Source: Diadophis punctatus similis
Lineage: Eukaryota > Chordata > Lepidosauria > Squamata > Dipsadidae
Length of the DNA stretch: 64,000 nucleotides
Assembly (NCBI GenBank): GCA_023053685.1
Contig: JALIGW010000003.1
Location: 141,233,008 to 141,297,007, forward strand
Reading direction: 5' to 3'
Shown: positions 10,615 through 21,134 of the stretch, one piece after another
Position numbering within the stretch: the first letter of the stretch is position 1
How the letters are laid out: each line of letters starts with the position of its first letter
Position numbers and translations under genes: made by a program
The notes under the pieces: model-generated
The model's input: the letters and a program-made list of their open reading frames with translations, nothing else
Told to the model about the DNA's origin: nothing
Databases searched by the model: none

Positions 10615-12436
10615 TATTGAGATCCTGCCTCTCTGAGATATTTTAGGCAATATCTTTCCCCTCATCCCGCAAAGTCATCCTCATATTTCATTATATCACT
10701 CGGCACTTTGAGACCTCTACTGCCCTGTCCTATGCTACATCAGCTGACATTCACTGCCTTCTTGCTACCACAGCTGACGAAGTATGCTTGGCCTGGCTGC
10801 TGAGCCAAACTGGGGCTGGCTTCACACTGTGAAAAAGGAGGAAAAAACACAAAAGCAATCCCTGACTGCAGCATGCCAACATGCCCCTTTGCAAAGAGCT
10901 GCTGGGTGGGTCGAGGGCTGGCTTTGTACTGTGAAAAAGAAAAAAAAACAAAAGCAGGGTTTTTTTTTCTTTTTTACAATGCAAATTCAGTCCTGGCCTG
11001 GCCCAGCAGACAGGCCAGGGATGTCTCATCAGCAGTGGGAACAAGAAAACACTAAAGGCGAACTGGTGCAGCAGAGCGCAGGGCGGTAGGTACCACAAAG
11101 GACATAGAAGAAGGGAAGATAGGGGGGCTGGAGTTGCAGCACCCCTGTAGTTGTAAGTGTGGATGGTGCCAAGTGCCCAAATTTTGATCCCATGAGCACA
11201 TGGACACTGCAATGGCTATACCTTTAGACACAAGTCATAAGTCCCTTTGTTCAGTGCCATCATAACTCTGAATAGTCGCTGAACAGATGGTTATAAGTCG
11301 TGGGCTACTTGTAGGTAAATTAGTTAGTACTTTAGCCCCAAAAGTAACAGGCAGAGTTTTTCCAAGTACATTCAATTGTGGTATATATCTGAGATACAAT
11401 AGAAAAGTAAGTTCTCTTTCTAGTGTAGTCCAATTTCTGGTGACTTCATGGACACATGCAAGCAGTTTACTTGACCACAATGTGGAAATACTTTGCTAAT
11501 GGATTCTGCTTATTTTAGTTCCAAATGTAGCCTATAACTCTGGTCTTTCCTGGTAGATTTCCACCCAGGCACTAACCAACTTGGTTTAACAATGTAAATG
11601 ACCTTTCAAACAATCTGCCATTTCAAAAATGACATATTCGTTTAAAAAAGAGTTTGCTTGGTTCAATATTTTACTTTAAATTTTGACCAGCAACAGTAAA
11701 TAAAGATACAGGCAATCCTCAATTAGTGCCTGCCTCCTACTGCAACCCTTTGCAGTTATGATCGTGACGGAAGAGAAATTTTGTGACCAATTCTCACATT
11801 TACAACCTTCACAGATCTGTAAAGCAAAGGAAAGCTGAAATAAGCTCTTAAACACAGTCATGGTTTCATTTAGCCAGCACTTCGCTTAATGATTAAGTTA
11901 CCAGTTCCAACAATGATCACTAAACACGGACTACCCTTACAGTTTAAACAATCAATTCATACCAGGCTCTTTCTCATTTCCTAGGGGCAGTGGTGATTGA
12001 GTAAAAAAAAATACTGCAAGAATATTAAATATTTTGCATAATACAGTCAGAAGAGAACCATTATTTTTCACCAGACTTCAGTTTGAAAAGCTACAATAAA
12101 ACCAAAAAGGCACACAGCTTCCAGTATGAGCCCAGCAGACACAAAATAAATACCAATAAATAGAAAAGACTTTAATAACCCTTCAAATAAAAAGATGTAG
12201 CAATATACTGTATTGCATACATCTATATCACTTTGAGTGATAGGCATGTATCCTTGGCATGCTGGAGCTCTGAAATTCTAGCTGTGATTAACTGTCTACA
12301 ACCGCAATGTGAATCTCTTCAGAGAATGGCAGGGAAAAAGAAAGGTCTAAAATCAGTCTCCCAAAGAAAAAGCTGTTGCTAGGGTCTATGCATACAAGAG
12401 CCTACATCACTGATTGGAGGTAGGAAAGACATTATA
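10615..12436. other. Non-coding stretch with two MITE remnants
   Basis: 10780-10960 holds a diverged internal direct duplication around TACTGTGAAAAAG. 11225-11315 and 11700-11945 resemble pieces of the CAGGTAGTCCTC MITE family. No gene is seen. Confidence 0.4.
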
Positions 12437-12825
12437 CAGGTAGTTCTCAACTTACGACCACAACTGAGCCCAAAATTTATGTTGTTAAGTGAGAAATTTG
12501 TTAAGTGAGTTTTACCCCATTTTTCGACTTTGCTTGCCACATATGTTAAGTGAATCACTGCAGCTGTTAAATTAGTAACACGGTTGTTAAGTGAATCTGG
12601 TTTCCACATTGATTTTGCCTGTCAGAAGGTTACAAAAGGCGATCACATGACTCCAGGACACTGCAACAGTCATAAATGTGAGTCAGCTGTCAAGCATCCG
12701 AATGTAAATAACATGACCATGGGGATGATACAATGGTTGTGTGAAAAATGGACATAAGTCACTTTTTTCAGTGATGTAACATTGAACAGTCACTAAATGA
12801 ACTGTTGTAAATTGAGGACTACCTG
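12437..12825. mobile_element. CAGGTAGTCCTC-family MITE, complete
   Basis: It has terminal inverted repeats CAGGTAGTTCTCAACTTAC and TAAATTGAGGACTACCTG, with TA on both sides, 389 bp. The features fit a Tc1/mariner-type MITE. Other copies are at 18009, 38603, 39165 and 46510. Confidence 0.88.
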
Positions 12826-14629
12826 TATAGATTAACACTTCTCAACTTATGCACATATAGTCAGACATTATTCAAAGCAATATTTTGATGACATTCATCC
12901 TGATTTTTTAATAGATATTCACATTCTACTTTCTGCTTCAAGAATTGGATACTTTACATGCAGCCATAGACTGTCAAATATTTGGGCAATAGTTTAGTAA
13001 TAAACACTAATAATAAACAGTATAGACACTTACATCTTCCAGAGATAACTGTTGGCAAAAAAAAATATGACATGTTTAGCATCTAGGTCATAACTTTGCA
13101 ATATATCACATATACTGTACTATATAAAGTGTTATCCAGTTCACCCAATATCATGTTTATTAACAATCTTTTCTTGATATCGCTGTTTCGATATTAATGA
13201 ACAAGATATACGTTGCTCAGAAATGGGGAAAAATATTTTAAAAATAATGATTAATTAAAGCTTTAATAATAATAATTATTAATAATAATTAATTTTATTA
13301 ATTATTACTCTCACATTCTCAGTCTCAGTCTTTACCATTTGAGGGCTTTCATTAAGGCTCTGAGTCAATCAATAAGGTGCAAAAAGTGTAACTTCTTCAA
13401 TGATTTTGCTATGTGTAATAAACACCTTCCATAACTATCCAATCAATAGGGTGCAAACACAAGTGTAAAGTAAACTCATAGGTAAAGTATGGTCTGAAAA
13501 TGTTAAATTTTAAATGTTAAATTAACAATATTAATATTACAACATCTTTCAGCTCTTTTTATGGTGTGTGTTTTTCAAGGTAAAAAAACTAAATGATATA
13601 TTTAGCACCTTGGTCATAACTTTGCAATACACCACATATAACATATATAGCATATACCTATTCTGAAAGCAGTATAATATTTGACCTGCCTCAAGAGTTG
13701 GATATTTCTCTTAATTACATGCAGTCATATAGACTTGTTATTTTAATTCTGCCATTCTAACAAAAGCAATTTTCAGTTTGGTTGATGCAAGGGGAAAAAT
13801 ATGGTTTTTTTTTTCATTATTAGCATTTTAGGTCTTAAGATAAAAACCTGATGAAACCTAACAAATGCACAATGGCATTAAGCTTACAACAACATTAATT
13901 AGTTTTCAAATTCTGGCACCTTTTAAATAAAGTAAAATGATAAAATAGTGCACATAAAGATTTTGACTTTTTTGAGTTTTTACAGCTGTTTTACATGTAT
14001 GTTTTGTTCTTGACTTGTAATTACTATGAGGGGAGAAAGAAAGAAAAAGAGGGAGAGGGAGAGAAAGGGGCATATAATCTTTTTTTAATATTGCAGTTCG
14101 CTGACTATTACCATACTTCTCATAGTAGGTCAGTTACATCAATTTAAATAAAATGATTCTAAGTAGACCCATCAATCAGAGATGATATGAACTGCATGGT
14201 TCTTAAATGCTAAGTACTTAGTTTAAGATCATATATGTATAAAATATTCATTTCCATAAACACGTAAAAGGCCAAAAAACTTGTATAGCATTTTGTGCAT
14301 AATGTCACACAATGTATATACTGCATATCTTTCAGTTTAAACTGAAATTATGAAAGAATTACTATACTGAAAAAAGCCTGGATTCCTTCTCAAACTCATA
14401 TAACATTATCTTCATATTAAATATTTATTTTTATGCTTCAGAATTCTCACTAATCTATTCTCACATGGAGCTATCCTGGTGAGTCTTTTATTGAGAGCTG
14501 TAAAACTCAATATTAAAGAGTATCCTTTTTCCTCTCCTATCTCTTACAAATCCATAAAAGATTTGTGTGTTCCCACAGAAGTAGCCTTATACATACAGAA
14601 TCCTAAATAGCACACCTATGCAACATACA
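12826..14629. other. AT-rich non-coding stretch
   Basis: No gene is recognised. There are simple AT-rich runs (for example TTAATAATAATT near 13265-13305) and a GA-rich patch near 14036-14068. Confidence 0.4.
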
Positions 14630-15148
14630 GCTGTGGTAGCACATAGGTTAGAATGCAGCAGAGGTGGGTTCCTCCTGGTTCGGACCAGTTCACCAGAACC
14701 GGTAGCAAGCTGCTGGTGATGTCACGATGACATCACGGAACCGGTTCTGTCGGTGCCAGTCCATGCCGCCATCTCTTTTTTGGGAATTTTTTTGGGAATT
14801 TGTTTTTAATTTTCTTTTTTTGGAATTTTTTTCTGGGTTTGTTTTCTTCTGCGCTTGCGCAGAAGCCGAGTTTCCGGCACTGCGCATGTATCGCCATCTT
14901 GTTTTTGGCTTTTTTAAAAAAAAATTATTTTTCAGCACGCACAACATGCGCATGAGGCCACAAGGCATGGCCACGCGGCGTGGGAGGAAGCGAACTGGCA
15001 GCGAGGTAAGTTAGAACCCACCCCTGGAATGCAGTATTGCAGACTAATTCAGATCATTGCCAGGAGTTTAATCTTGACTGGCTCAAGGCTGATTCAGCCT
15101 TCCATCCTTCTGAGGTCAGTAAAATGAGGACCCGTTGACTCTGTAAAC
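14630..15148 (+). repeat. tRNA-derived SINE split by a hAT insertion
   Basis: 14630-14658 (GGTAGCACATAGGTTAGAATG) and 15035-15148 (GGCTCAAGGCTGATTCAGCC, AAAATGAGGACCC) are collinear with the SINE at 46970. The 368-bp hAT-like element lies between them and duplicates GAATGCAG. The SINE 3' end is cut at CTGTAAAC by another hAT-like element starting at 15149. Confidence 0.8.
14659..15026. mobile_element. hAT-like MITE with perfect 8-bp duplication
   Basis: It starts CAGAGGTGGGTTCC and ends GAACCCACCCCTG. Both flanks are GAATGCAG. It sits inside a SINE, which gives the order of insertion. Confidence 0.93.
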
Positions 15149-15640
15149 CAGTGGTGGCAAACCTTAAGCATACCATGCGCCAATTTTTTCATAGATGAGT
15201 TCAGATGCGCCATACAACTTCAGCTTCCAAATCCAGAAGCGGCGGGGGGGAGGACGCGCGCCCCGCCCTGCCCCGCCCGCCCAAGCCTCGGCCCGAGATG
15301 CGCGTTCTAGATGCTCGTCCAGAGCGGCTGCTTTCCAGGCTGGATTTGGAAGCCGAAGAGCCAAAGTTACAGGAGATTGGCTCGCCTGCTCTGGGTTCAT
15401 TGCAGGCAGGATTCAAAACGCTGCTGCAGAAGTTTGGGGGTTTTGGGCGGGGGATGGGGCACGGCGCGGCGCGAGTGAGGAAGGCGGCGGCAACCTCACG
15501 CCCCTCCCCTCCCTATCTCCCGTCTGAAACCCCCAAACTCCTTCGGCAGCGTTTTGAAGGGATGCGTTTTGCCTGTGATGAAGGGACCGATGCTTGCCTC
15601 CTATTCTTCGCAGGCAGAAGCATGTTTTAAAATCCTGATC
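15149..15640. mobile_element. hAT-like element with GC-rich inverted cargo, right end unclear
   Basis: It begins CAGTGGTGGCAAACC, like the CAGTGATGGCGAACC family. Inside, two inverted pairs are seen: CTTCCAAATCCAG (near 15225) against CTGGATTTGGAAG (15341), and a 32-bp arm at 15413-15444 against 15526-15557. The GC-rich frames of up to 141 codons overlap on both strands and look compositional. No right terminus with a matching duplication was found. Confidence 0.5.
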
Positions 15641-15654
15641 TGCAGCCCGGTTAT

Positions 15655-16050
15655 TTGAAGGACCATCTTTTCTCAGTTATAATGATTCAACCCATCAGAA
15701 CAAAGACGTAGGGATATATATTGGGTCCCTTCTCTTAAAGGAGGGTCATCTGATGGGACCAAGGAGAAAGGCCTTCTCCATGTGGCTCCCTCCCTGTGGA
15801 ACATCATCGCTGCATAAATAAGGTTGGCTCCCAGTCTGACACTCCTTTCAAAAGGCAACCTGAAGACCTGGTTTTGCCAATGGGCCTGGAGATTCCAGGA
15901 TGATATGGAGCTCATCAAGTGGTTGGTTGGGTTCTTTTCACCAAAGGGATGGGGGTTTATTAAGTTTTGTATTGGGGTTTTATTTCTGCAAACTACCTGA
16001 AGTCACCGTGAGTGAGTTGGGCAGCCATATAAATTTTCTAAATAAATAAC
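15655..16050 (+). mobile_element. LINE 3' end (CR1 clade)
   Basis: The blocks GGAGAAAGGCCTTCTCCATG, CTCCCTCCCTGTGGAACATC and the tail GAGTTGGGCAGCCATATAAA follow the same order as the 3' part of the LINE at 62600-64000. This copy is strongly diverged and ends in AAATAAATAA. Confidence 0.65.
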
Positions 16051-17085
16051 TATACAGACTTGTCCACTGTAATGAGATGTACTTTACCTGTTGCAATTAC
16101 TATGACTTTCTAAATGTACTGTATATTAATAAATCAGCATATGAAATTTTGCTGAAAGTTGGAATCATCTCTTCAGACACAATTACAATTATCACAACAC
16201 ATGTAAAGTAGAAATAACATTTTTGTTTCCACAGGCTTTCTGGTCAATACAACAGTACATTGAGTCCTCAAGGTATTTACTTCAAAAGAATAACAGAATA
16301 TGTCTTGCAGTGCTCATTAGGTTACCAAGATACTAACTACCAAACAACTTACAGAGCTGCATCTTTAAAAACATGCAGTAGTTAAGAGCTGAATTATTCA
16401 AACCATATAAAAATTAAGTGCTTTTTCTCCCTCTCCCGTACAGATTACAATATTTTCTTGTTTATTCTACAGCTTTACAGCACTGCTCAAAAGATGCCAT
16501 TTTTTTAAACAGTGCAAAAAGTTCATGAAACAAGTATTTATTTTGAATGTCATTTTAAAATAAACATTTGTCTTTTACAAAAAAGAAGATTGTTGTTCTG
16601 GCATCTTACAAACAAGAGGTTCCTGTAAGATCCCGGGCAGCAACTTTTTTTGGACATGACTTATATTTACAGTCTTTATAGTTAGGCTGTTAACAATTAT
16701 CCTCTGGGAAGATTATAATCCAAAACAAAACAGAACAATTGGTACAACAGCAATTATTGCAGATGTTTCCAAGAGACATGAAGTAGTAGTGATGGGAAGA
16801 TTTAAGATAACTACTAGAAGCTAAACTCTGCTAAATATAGTCATTCTGCAGAATTCCCTACTTTTTTACTGATGACTTTTCTCTCAGAGGATGAAGAAGA
16901 GATGTTCCTGACATGACAATAACCAACAGGGAATACTTACATTGTTAAAGAAGAAAGCAGGAATACCAGAAGGCTCAGAGGAAAGCAGTCATATAATGCT
17001 GGAATTCCTGATTTTAAGGAAACCAAAGCTGAATGTATTTGAACACATACTTCAGTTTTAAGAAACCATCTTTCAACAAATTCAA
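16051..17085. other. Non-coding stretch
   Basis: Nothing recognisable was found between the CR1 tail and the degenerate LINE body that starts at about 17090. Confidence 0.35.
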
Positions 17086-17089
17086 GCAA

Positions 17090-17960
17090 CGATAAAGGAT
17101 TCCATGGCAAGAGCAGCTAATTGGAAAAGGAGCTCAAGATTGGTGAGAGTTTCTAAGGAGATATTAAAAAGACAGCTGGAAATATCATAATGAGCAAAAG
17201 AATGTAGGGCAGTAGAGGCAGCCAAAGTAACTGCACGAAAGATTTACTGGAGCCCTGAAATGTTTTTTTTTAAAGATACCTATATGAGATGAAAAGAGGA
17301 AGATTATGTACTGATTGTTAAGAATTGTAGAAACGTATCAGAAGAGTTACAGTTTCAAATGAGCTGAGATTCACAAAGAATTTAAAAAAAACAACCCAAA
17401 AGGATTTCTTTAGATATCTTCAGAACAAAAGGAAGATTTAAAAAAAATCAGTACATAGCTGCTCAGGAAAAATGAAAAACTACTAACAGATAAAAAAGAA
17501 GGAACTATTCAACGTTTATTTTGATTCGGTCTTCTCTAAGAAAAGGGCATGTGTTCCATGAGGCAATTGTGAAGAAAAGGAAGAAGAGGCAGAAAGAAGA
17601 TGAGATTGTCAGAAACCCAGTCTAAGAATACCTATTTACTGCAAATGAATTTTAAATCTTCAGGACAAAATGAACTGCCTTATTAGTATTAGAGGAACTA
17701 GCTAATAGTTTAGATAACCTGTATATCTTATCTCTGAGCAAACTTGAAGAACAGTACAATACCTGACAACTGGGAAGGAAAATATCCCTATGCTCAAAAG
17801 AGCAATAAGAAACAAAAGATAAAACTACAAACTAATCATTCAGGCAGTAGTTCCTGAGAAAATTCTAAAGTTCATATTGAACTATATAGATGCTGAGTAC
17901 CATGCAGTAAATATCAGGTCAGAATGTTATCTATCAAGAATAAAACTTGCAAGACTAATT
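17090..17960 (+). mobile_element. Degenerate CR1-like LINE ORF2
   Basis: Broken frames give RYLQNKRK-like sequence near 17415, ELFNVYFDSVFSKK near 17503-17545 and NYKLIIQAVVPEKIL near 17828-17865. They match in order the pre-RT and RT blocks of CR1-type proteins (FNxFFxSVF..., NYRPISLTS...KILE). Many stops show an old copy. Confidence 0.5.
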
Positions 17961-18008
17961 TATATTTTCATTGGGTTACTTCCCTGAAGGATTATAGAGA
18001 ATGCTGTA

Positions 18009-18328
18009 CAGGTAGTCCTTGACATACAACAGTAGTTGAGCTCGAAATTACAATTGTAAGTTGTGCCAGTTGTTAAGTAAGTCACCACATTACTGCACCC
18101 GATTTTACAACCTTTTCTGCAGTGGTCATTAAGTGAATCCATTGTCCATAATGGACATTTTTTACCAGAAACTGGAAGTAAATGCTGAGCATCCAAAATA
18201 TGATCACATGACCGTAGGGGGAGAGGGGGACCAGCCATCAGAACTTTAAATCTGGGTCATTAGTAACACTGGAAAGTCTGCTATAACTTTGATCATTAAG
18301 CAACTGGTCTTAAATTGAAAACTACCTG
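18009..18328. mobile_element. CAGGTAGTCCTC-family MITE
   Basis: It begins CAGGTAGTCCTTGACATAC and ends TTGAAAACTACCTG, flanked by TA on both sides, 320 bp. It is the same family as 12437-12825. Confidence 0.83.
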
Positions 18329-18507
18329 TAGTTATAATATAATTTGAATTCAGCAAAGCATTTAGTGCCCATGACATTTAGTCTGATTAGCAACTAAATA
18401 TGCCCAGGTTGGATGGCATGATAAATATATACATAAATTGCTGCAAAATTACATTCAAAGAATATTAATCCTTGATTCCTCATCAAACTGGAATGACATA
18501 TTGACTA

Positions 18508-18642
18508 CCCTGTTTCCCCCAAAATAAGACATCCCCTGATAATAAGCCCAATCGGGCTTTTGAGTGCATGGCAATAAGGCCAAGCGCTTATTTCAAGGTT
18601 CAAAAAAATATAAGACAGGGTCTTATTTTCAGGGAAACACGG
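18508..18642. mobile_element. Mariner-like MITE, 135 bp
   Basis: Ends CCCTGTTTCCCCCAAAATAAG and CTTATTTTCAGGGAAACACGG are inverted repeats, with TA on both sides. A hAT-like element begins six bases after its right end. Confidence 0.85.
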
Positions 18643-18647
18643 TAGGG

Positions 18648-19128
18648 CAGTGATGGCAAACCTTTTTTTGCTTGGGTGCCAAAAGGGCGTGCGTGTGTGC
18701 AATAGCACATACATATGTGCCCACAACCCATAATGTAATGCCCTCCCCCCACGCATGTGCGCACAAACCCCCATGCTCCCCCCCCACATGCGCATAGGGC
18801 TCACTGAAGCCTCCGGAGCCTGTGGATGGCAAAAAATGGAATCCAGCTGATTTTCAGCCTTCCAGAGGGCGGGAGGGAGGTCATTTTCTCCTTCCCCAGG
18901 CTTTAGGAAAGCCTCCAGAGCCTGTGGATGGCGAAAAACAGACCCAACAACCCAACCGGAAGTTCGGAAATGAACTTCTGGTTGGGCCTTTGGGCCATTT
19001 TTCACCGTCCCCAGGCTTCAGGAAAGCCTCCTGTGCGCTGGAGCTGACATAGGGCAATGCCTCGCGTGCCCTCAGATATGGCTCCCAGTGCCACCTGTGG
19101 CACGCGTGCCATAGGTTTGCCATCACGG
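18648..19128. mobile_element. hAT-like MITE, CAGTGATGGCGAACC family
   Basis: It starts CAGTGATGGCAAACC and ends GGTTTGCCATCACGG. Flanking bases CGGTAGGG and GACTAGGG agree only at five of eight positions. The interior holds purine/pyrimidine-alternating CGCATGCG-like sequence and repeats of CTTCAGGAAAGCCTCC. Confidence 0.75.
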
Positions 19129-19975
19129 GACTAGGGTGTCTCAAGCTTTGCCCTGTGATTAGGAGAGGAGAAAGAGGGCTTGCTTTTCAGTTATTTGCAG
19201 CTAATATATTATTGGCTGAAATAGCTAACACACTGGAAGATAGAAATACAATTCAAAGTGTAGATGATGAGGGGCAGCAGAGAGCATAGTGGGGAGGGTG
19301 TTTTCAGGGCAGAATATAAAGCAGCCAAAAGGGCAGAGATGGGGAGAAGACGTGCAGATGAGAGGACTTGCAGCACCTCTGAGGTCTTAAATGTCGGCAG
19401 GCTGCCAAGGGTTAAAATTCTGATCATGTGACCATGAGGGGGGCATAACATTTGAGAACCAGTCATAAATACCATTCATTCAGCACTATTCTAACTTCAA
19501 ATAGTTGCTGAACTTTAAATCCTATTTAAAATTTCCATTTAAAAATTAAAACCAATTCTCAATAATCATGATGGATACCAGGCACACATCTATAAAAGTA
19601 ATACTTTGAAGCTCAAGAACTTCCAATATCATCCCCTCTCAGTAAGTTGCAAATAAATACTATTGCTAAGTGAAAAAGATCAGTGTAGGTTCCCAGAAAC
19701 ATATTTTTTGAAGTGGTGCTTCAAGGTTTCAGACTAAATCTAGATTAAGTAATATTAAGTGTATTGATAACCCCAGACTTTGGGGGTGGGGACTATTTCA
19801 GGATATATTCAAGGGATAGAATTATTAGTTTACAATAATTTAAAAGTTCCAATTGAAATCATTTTTAAAAGAAAAAAATACATTCAGCACACTGTTAAAT
19901 GTTTTGAATATTTCAGCGTCAGAAAGTTGTTCCAGTAGAGAAAAGGTACACAAAAATAGCAACTATGATAAACAT
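19129..19975. other. Non-coding stretch
   Basis: A fragment near 19415-19510 resembles the CAGGTAGTCCTC MITE body. Nothing else is recognised. Confidence 0.35.
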
Positions 19976-20213
19976 GGAGCCGAGGTGGCACAGTGGTTAA
20001 AAGCAGCACTGCAACCTACTCAGCTGACTGCTAGTTCAGCAGTTCAGCTGTTCAAATCTCACCAGGCTCAAGGTTGACTCAGCTTTCCATCCTTCTGAGA
20101 TCGGTAAAATGAGGACCCAGATTGTTGGGGGCAATATGCTGACTCTGTAAACCGCTTAGAGAGGGCTGTAAAGCACTATGAAGCGGTATATAAGTCTAAG
20201 TGCTATTGCTATG
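19976..20213 (+). repeat. tRNA-derived SINE
   Basis: The head GGAGCCGAGGTGGCACAGTGG carries an A-box-like block, and GTTCAAATCTC a B-box-like block. The body AAAATGAGGACCCAGATTG and tail AAGTGCTATTGCTA are shared with the copies at 46214, 46970 and 47559. Confidence 0.88.
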
Positions 20214-20589
20214 GAGTAGGCACTTTAGTTTCCCTAGGAAAGATACATCCTTTGGGACATCTTAGCTGAGAAAAAGGCAGCTAATATGATAAAGCTTTGG
20301 AAATAATTAATTATGTAACGTACATTATCTAAAACCTACCGATATTCAAAATAAAAGAAAACAACTTTTTAACACTTGTCACAAATTAGACAGCTAATTA
20401 GACATTAGTAATCATGAAGGCTATATAGAACTTCCAGTTTTCAAGTTAATGAAAGTACTGCTTACGGACAATCCAAAATATAGATTGTTGGCTATTGATT
20501 AATGTGATAAATAGTTGCAGAACTTGATATCCATTTAATAAGTGAAATGTGAAAAAGACACCATTTGAAGACAAGCTGAAAGAGATGTT

Positions 20590-20830
20590 GGGGCAATTTG
20601 TTAATTATTGCCTTAGATTATATAGTAAATAGATATCTAATTACTGATGAGTATTTAGATTCAATGCTATTCATAAAATTCACAGAGCAGCAAGAGGAAA
20701 ACCTTATTTAATTAATAACAGAAGATGAAACCAAAGAAGCAGTACAGAAATTGAAATTGAATTAATCTCCAGGACTTGATGGTATCCCTGCAATACACCT
20801 GAAGACCTTGCAGGGAATCCTACGGTATTT
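20590..20830 (+). mobile_element. L1 ORF2 fragment (RT start)
   Basis: Near 20690-20800 it encodes EQQEENLI then ITEDETKEAVQKLKLN, a stop, and SPGLDGIPA. This is the conserved KLKxxKSPGxDGIP block at the start of the L1 reverse transcriptase. The stop in place of lysine shows it is dead. Confidence 0.65.
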
Positions 20831-21134
20831 AAATTTTTAATCCAGGTAATGAACAAGATCCAACAATGCCAAGTTGTTTTATCGCGGACAGAATTTTATT
20901 TTTTAGATTTACAAATTATCTAATTTGGTGCTAAATTGTATATGTAGATCTATTACAAAGAGGATAAATTATCTTCTAATTGAGTTAATGCGTATCATAC
21001 CATTACTTTAAAAGCTTGCAAAGCAAATACTCAGATACTTCTAAATACTGATGGAATTTAGCTGAGCCAATGATAAATAAAATTCTGTAGGTAAACCACT
21101 TTAAATTCTATTTAAAAATTCTATTTAAAAATTA

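Noticed and set aside
16861..16900. CTGATGA as another hammerhead core
   Set aside because: No stem II followed by GAAA can be formed. Other CTGATGA occurrences (3189, 13848) failed in the same way.
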